From: Flavobacterium odoriferum
GTDB lineage: Bacteria; Bacteroidota; Bacteroidia; Flavobacteriales; Flavobacteriaceae
NCBI RefSeq assembly: GCF_025499515.1
Contig: NZ_JAMKFA010000023.1
Span: forward strand, 1 to 44,048
Direction: 5' to 3'
Length of the DNA stretch: 44,048 nucleotides
Below the pieces are notes generated by a model that worked only from the letters and a program-made list of their open reading frames with translations, did no database searches and had not been told where the DNA came from. Shown here in pieces: positions 41,771 through 44,048 of the stretch (positions are counted from its first letter, which is position 1; every line of letters begins with the position of its first letter). Both the position numbers and the translations under genes were made by a program.

Positions 41771-42907
41771 TTATTTTTCAGTTTTTTGAGCATCTAAAAA
41801 CAATACCAACTTATTAAAAATGGATAACAAATGGTCTTGATTTAGTTTATCAATAATAAATTGCGATAAATTAGAAATTTCATCTTCCGTTGGATGATAG
41901 TGTTGTACAGAAAAATGCGACCAATCAACAGAAGTTGTTCTAAAATGTTCTGCAAAAGCATGTTGTTTTTCTTCTTCAGTAAAATCAATTGCGTGATACC
42001 TCTCTCTATCTTTCAATAAGTTACCTTGCATTTCAATTGCGATATGCATTTTCTTTTCATCTGTTAGTAGTTTTTCGTAAACTACCGTAATCATTAAGTT
42101 ACTATGTTTGTTAGAAACATAATAAACCAATCGTTTATCATTAAAACTATTTGCTCTGGGTTCGTATTTACTAACACCTTCTAAAGTGTTTCCCGCAGCA
42201 ATTACTTGACTTAAAATATGGTCTCTCAACTTAAACTTAAACTCAACTAGTTGATTAATTTCTTGTTGATTTTTATAATAAAAATGAATATTTTCTTTTT
42301 CCATAACAGGACGACTTAGATTGATGATATTTTGATAGAAATCTTTTAAAAAAACCAAGTATTTATCACTAGCACTTAATACATAACTACCCAAATTAAA
42401 CATTACTTTTTCCATGAATTGTGAATGGGTAATATTAATAAAATGCGGATGCTTTATATCTGAAATGGGATGAAGTGATAAAACAATTCCAACTTTAGTG
42501 GCTACATTTATTTCATTATAGTATTCGTCTAAATCATTATTTAAGGTGTGATACACTTTATTTTCTATTATAATGGCTTGTTCCTGATTTTGCAACAGTA
42601 TATCAATACGCTTTTGATTTTTAGTACCGTATTCTGTTACCACTTCGAAATTTAAAAAAGTTTCAAATACTTTAGCTTCCTTTGCTAAAGGCGATACATT
42701 GATTAGTTCAATTAAACTAGTAATAAACAAGTCTTTTAATTTATGTACTTCGTGAACATCAAAATAAAAGGCATAAATATTAGACAATACATTCTCATAA
42801 TGCGGTTGTTTAGCTATACCTAAAAAGGTTTTGGGTTTACCTTTGATTAATGGAATATCGTTTTGGTTTAAAAAAAATTGTAATGTATTTAGCTCTAATT
42901 TATCCAT
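41771..42907 (-). CDS. PD-(D/E)XK nuclease superfamily protein (PDDEXK_4 type)
   Basis: A 378-aa protein whose N-terminal third contains a nuclease core: KRIDILLQN (Asp102) followed by AIIIENKVYH (Glu115, Lys117), the D...ExK arrangement, and then NDLDEYYNEI and a VGIVLSLHPI strand. The C-terminal 200 residues resemble no domain I know and could bind DNA or a partner. PDDEXK_4 proteins are common in defence and mobile loci. Its ATG lies inside the preceding gene (8-base overlap with the 153-aa gene), so the two are coupled. An independent promoter is not evident. Confidence 0.82.
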   Translation of the reverse strand: MDKLELNTLQFFLNQNDIPLIKGKPKTFLGIAKQPHYENVLSNIYAFYFDVHEVHKLKDLFITSLIELINVSPLAKEAKVFETFLNFEVVTEYGTKNQKRIDILLQNQEQAIIIENKVYHTLNNDLDEYYNEINVATKVGIVLSLHPISDIKHPHFINITHSQFMEKVMFNLGSYVLSASDKYLVFLKDFYQNIINLSRPVMEKENIHFYYKNQQEINQLVEFKFKLRDHILSQVIAAGNTLEGVSKYEPRANSFNDKRLVYYVSNKHSNLMITVVYEKLLTDEKKMHIAIEMQGNLLKDRERYHAIDFTEEEKQHAFAEHFRTTSVDWSHFSVQHYHPTEDEISNLSQFIIDKLNQDHLLSIFNKLVLFLDAQKTEK

Positions 42908-43361
42908 TTATCCTGTTTATTTTATCATTTTCAGGGTCATTATTGAGTTCTTGTAATTTCTTTACAGACAAACGATAATTGTGTTTGCGTTCATTGGGTA
43001 AATGACTTAGCATTTTATCATAAATTAAAGCTCCTAAACCATTGAAAACTTCTTCAAAAGTACCATCTTCCTTAAGTTGTACAGCAATAAAATATTGAGG
43101 AATATTGTTTAGGTCTTTACTAAAATAAAAGTAATTATTAAAAGACGCTTTTATCTGTACTTTTTTATTTTCATCACCTGTAACAAAACCATCATGAACT
43201 GGTGTGTTATCTCCATAAAGCGTTAAACCATACTGCTCTGCTACTAAAACTTCTCCTATATCGCCTACTAACTTACCATCTAAAGTGAAACTTTTGTTGT
43301 GGTGTTTGTACTTTTCTTTCAAAGATCTTGTTAGGGCTAAAAGCTGTTGGACTTCTTGCAT
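42900..43361 (-). CDS. Small nuclease-like protein (DUF6998-like)
   Basis: A 153-aa protein with the pattern KLVGDIGEVLVAEQYGL (Glu37), HDGFV (Asp57) and VQIKAS (Gln69, Lys71), which fits an E...D...QxK restriction-endonuclease-like fold. The pattern resembles DUF6998 proteins; I am not certain of the family name. No further domain is present. It starts 5 bases after the partial gene at the window edge and overlaps the PD-(D/E)XK gene, so these three form one translational unit. A nuclease or nucleic-acid-binding role is inferred from the motif only. Confidence 0.72.
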   Translation of the reverse strand: MQEVQQLLALTRSLKEKYKHHNKSFTLDGKLVGDIGEVLVAEQYGLTLYGDNTPVHDGFVTGDENKKVQIKASFNNYFYFSKDLNNIPQYFIAVQLKEDGTFEEVFNGLGALIYDKMLSHLPNERKHNYRLSVKKLQELNNDPENDKINRING

Positions 43362-43366
43362 TGTAA

Positions 43367-44048
43367 TTATATTTCATTAAAATTAAATTGCTTTTCACCT
43401 GCCAATAATGTTCGAATACCAAACCTTCTGTCTAAATAATTTGTTAGGATGATAAAATTACCTAAAGAATATTCTAATTTTTGCAATCCCATAAACTCAT
43501 CAAAAACAATATTGCTTTCTATAAACTCGTTTTCGCTTCTCAATGTGTTTTCAAACCGTCTCTCTTCATCATTTTGAACTAAATTTTTAAGAACTGTAGA
43601 TTTTACTAAATTAAATATTTGTTCAAGTGATTTGTTTTGTTCATTTTTATTAGAATTTAAAGTCGTATTTACATTAGAAATAAACTCTTGAAAACTTTCA
43701 CCATTTTCAATTCTTTCTGGCTCTGAATGAAATGAAATTTGTCTTTTCCTGTTGAAAAAATATTTATGATGAACTCTTGCTACTTTCGTTTGACGAGCAT
43801 GGGGTTTAATTAAAATAGAATGTGGAAAATATAAATAATCTCTCCAATGTATTGTGTTAGTTCCGTAAGACATTCTATTATCATAAAATGTGTCCCAATA
43901 AATAGTTTCAAGACTATATTTTAATTTCATTAGTAGACCATACCTAACAAAGTTTGGTGCTATATACCTAACATAATTAAAATCATTACTTAAATCAACT
44001 AATTGCAAATTCCAGTGATATTGACCACCCAATTCCAATTTAAAGTGA
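43367..44048 (-). CDS. Unknown protein, 5' end beyond window
   Basis: The frame is open from the right window edge (codons CAC TTT AAA before a possible TTG at 44036-44038) to the stop at 43367, so the gene is probably longer than the 223 codons visible from that TTG. The visible part has no signal peptide and is rich in aromatic and basic residues (HWRDYLYFPHSILIKPHARQ, VARVHHKYFFNRKRQISFHS). A helical C-terminal half reads SLEQIFNLVKSTVLKNL, then NEFIESNIVFDEFMGLQKL. No family is recognised. It is immediately upstream of two nuclease-like genes and would be transcribed with them. Confidence 0.7.
   Translation of the reverse strand, partial: HFKLELGGQYHWNLQLVDLSNDFNYVRYIAPNFVRYGLLMKLKYSLETIYWDTFYDNRMSYGTNTIHWRDYLYFPHSILIKPHARQTKVARVHHKYFFNRKRQISFHSEPERIENGESFQEFISNVNTTLNSNKNEQNKSLEQIFNLVKSTVLKNLVQNDEERRFENTLRSENEFIESNIVFDEFMGLQKLEYSLGNFIILTNYLDRRFGIRTLLAGEKQFNFNEI

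Noticed and set aside
36680..44048. Complete type I restriction-modification system
   Set aside because: Only hsdR is present; no methyltransferase or specificity subunit is in the window, so completeness cannot be claimed.

Overview
The window is a low-G+C chromosomal segment from a member of the Bacteroidota, most probably Flavobacterium or a close relative. The evidence is protein style (LolA, LptF/G, BatA-like and FtsK proteins of flavobacterial type), TAnnTTTG-type -7 promoter boxes (for example at 269-276, 8301-8308, 18232-18239), the absence of Shine-Dalgarno sequences, lipoprotein signals, and intergenic repeats of the kind common in this group.

Layout. 1-296: hairpin-rich non-coding DNA with a candidate structured RNA. 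297-3604: the translation block thrS-infC-rpmI-rplT, closed by a strong terminator. 3743-7154 (minus): three exported proteins of unknown function, two of them lipoproteins. 7356-8856: the 23S rRNA methyltransferase rlmF, then a small type II toxin-antitoxin pair. 8962-13624: a complete cyanophycin module, with cyanophycinase and isoaspartyl peptidase on the minus strand and cyanophycin synthetase divergent on the plus strand; together they would make, cut and fully hydrolyse an Asp/Arg storage polymer. 13676-14745 (minus): a CsaA-type tRNA-binding protein, a lipoprotein rhodanese and a thioredoxin, divergent from hemN (14891) across a spacer with two palindromes. 16291-18120: an outer-membrane POTRA/barrel protein. 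18259-31463: mostly housekeeping plus-strand genes (DEAD-type helicase with a DEFD motif, BatA-like protein, a dihydroorotase-like protein lacking its metal HxH motif, a small membrane protein, an esterase, tpx, dgkA, ftsK, lolA, lptF/G-type permease, and ribB fused to a degenerate GTP cyclohydrolase II domain), interrupted by a minus-strand fasciclin protein. 31603-33525 (minus): a DUF1737-like protein, an unknown protein, a 48-aa low-complexity peptide and a LytTR response regulator, separated by hairpin terminators.

33526-36463 is an accessory junction: clusters of dispersed palindromic repeats surround a serine beta-lactamase-like hydrolase and a more G+C-rich endonuclease/exonuclease/phosphatase gene. 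From 36680 to the window end (minus) lies a defence-type locus: an unknown protein partial at the window edge, a small QxK-type nuclease-like protein, a PD-(D/E)XK nuclease, DinD, a disrupted AAA_4/Schlafen-type ATPase, the type I restriction subunit HsdR and a coupled 113-aa protein. The ATPase is visible only as its first 21 codons (41632-41697) and its last 150 codons (40206-40658), with dinD occupying the place of the missing middle. HsdM and HsdS are not in the window and would be expected beyond the right edge.

Most notable: the dinD-for-ATPase-core replacement and the nuclease-rich hsdR locus, the complete cyanophycin module, the structured element before thrS, the dispersed palindromic repeat family, and three enzymes with altered key motifs (PyrC-like, RibB/A C-terminus, DEFD helicase).
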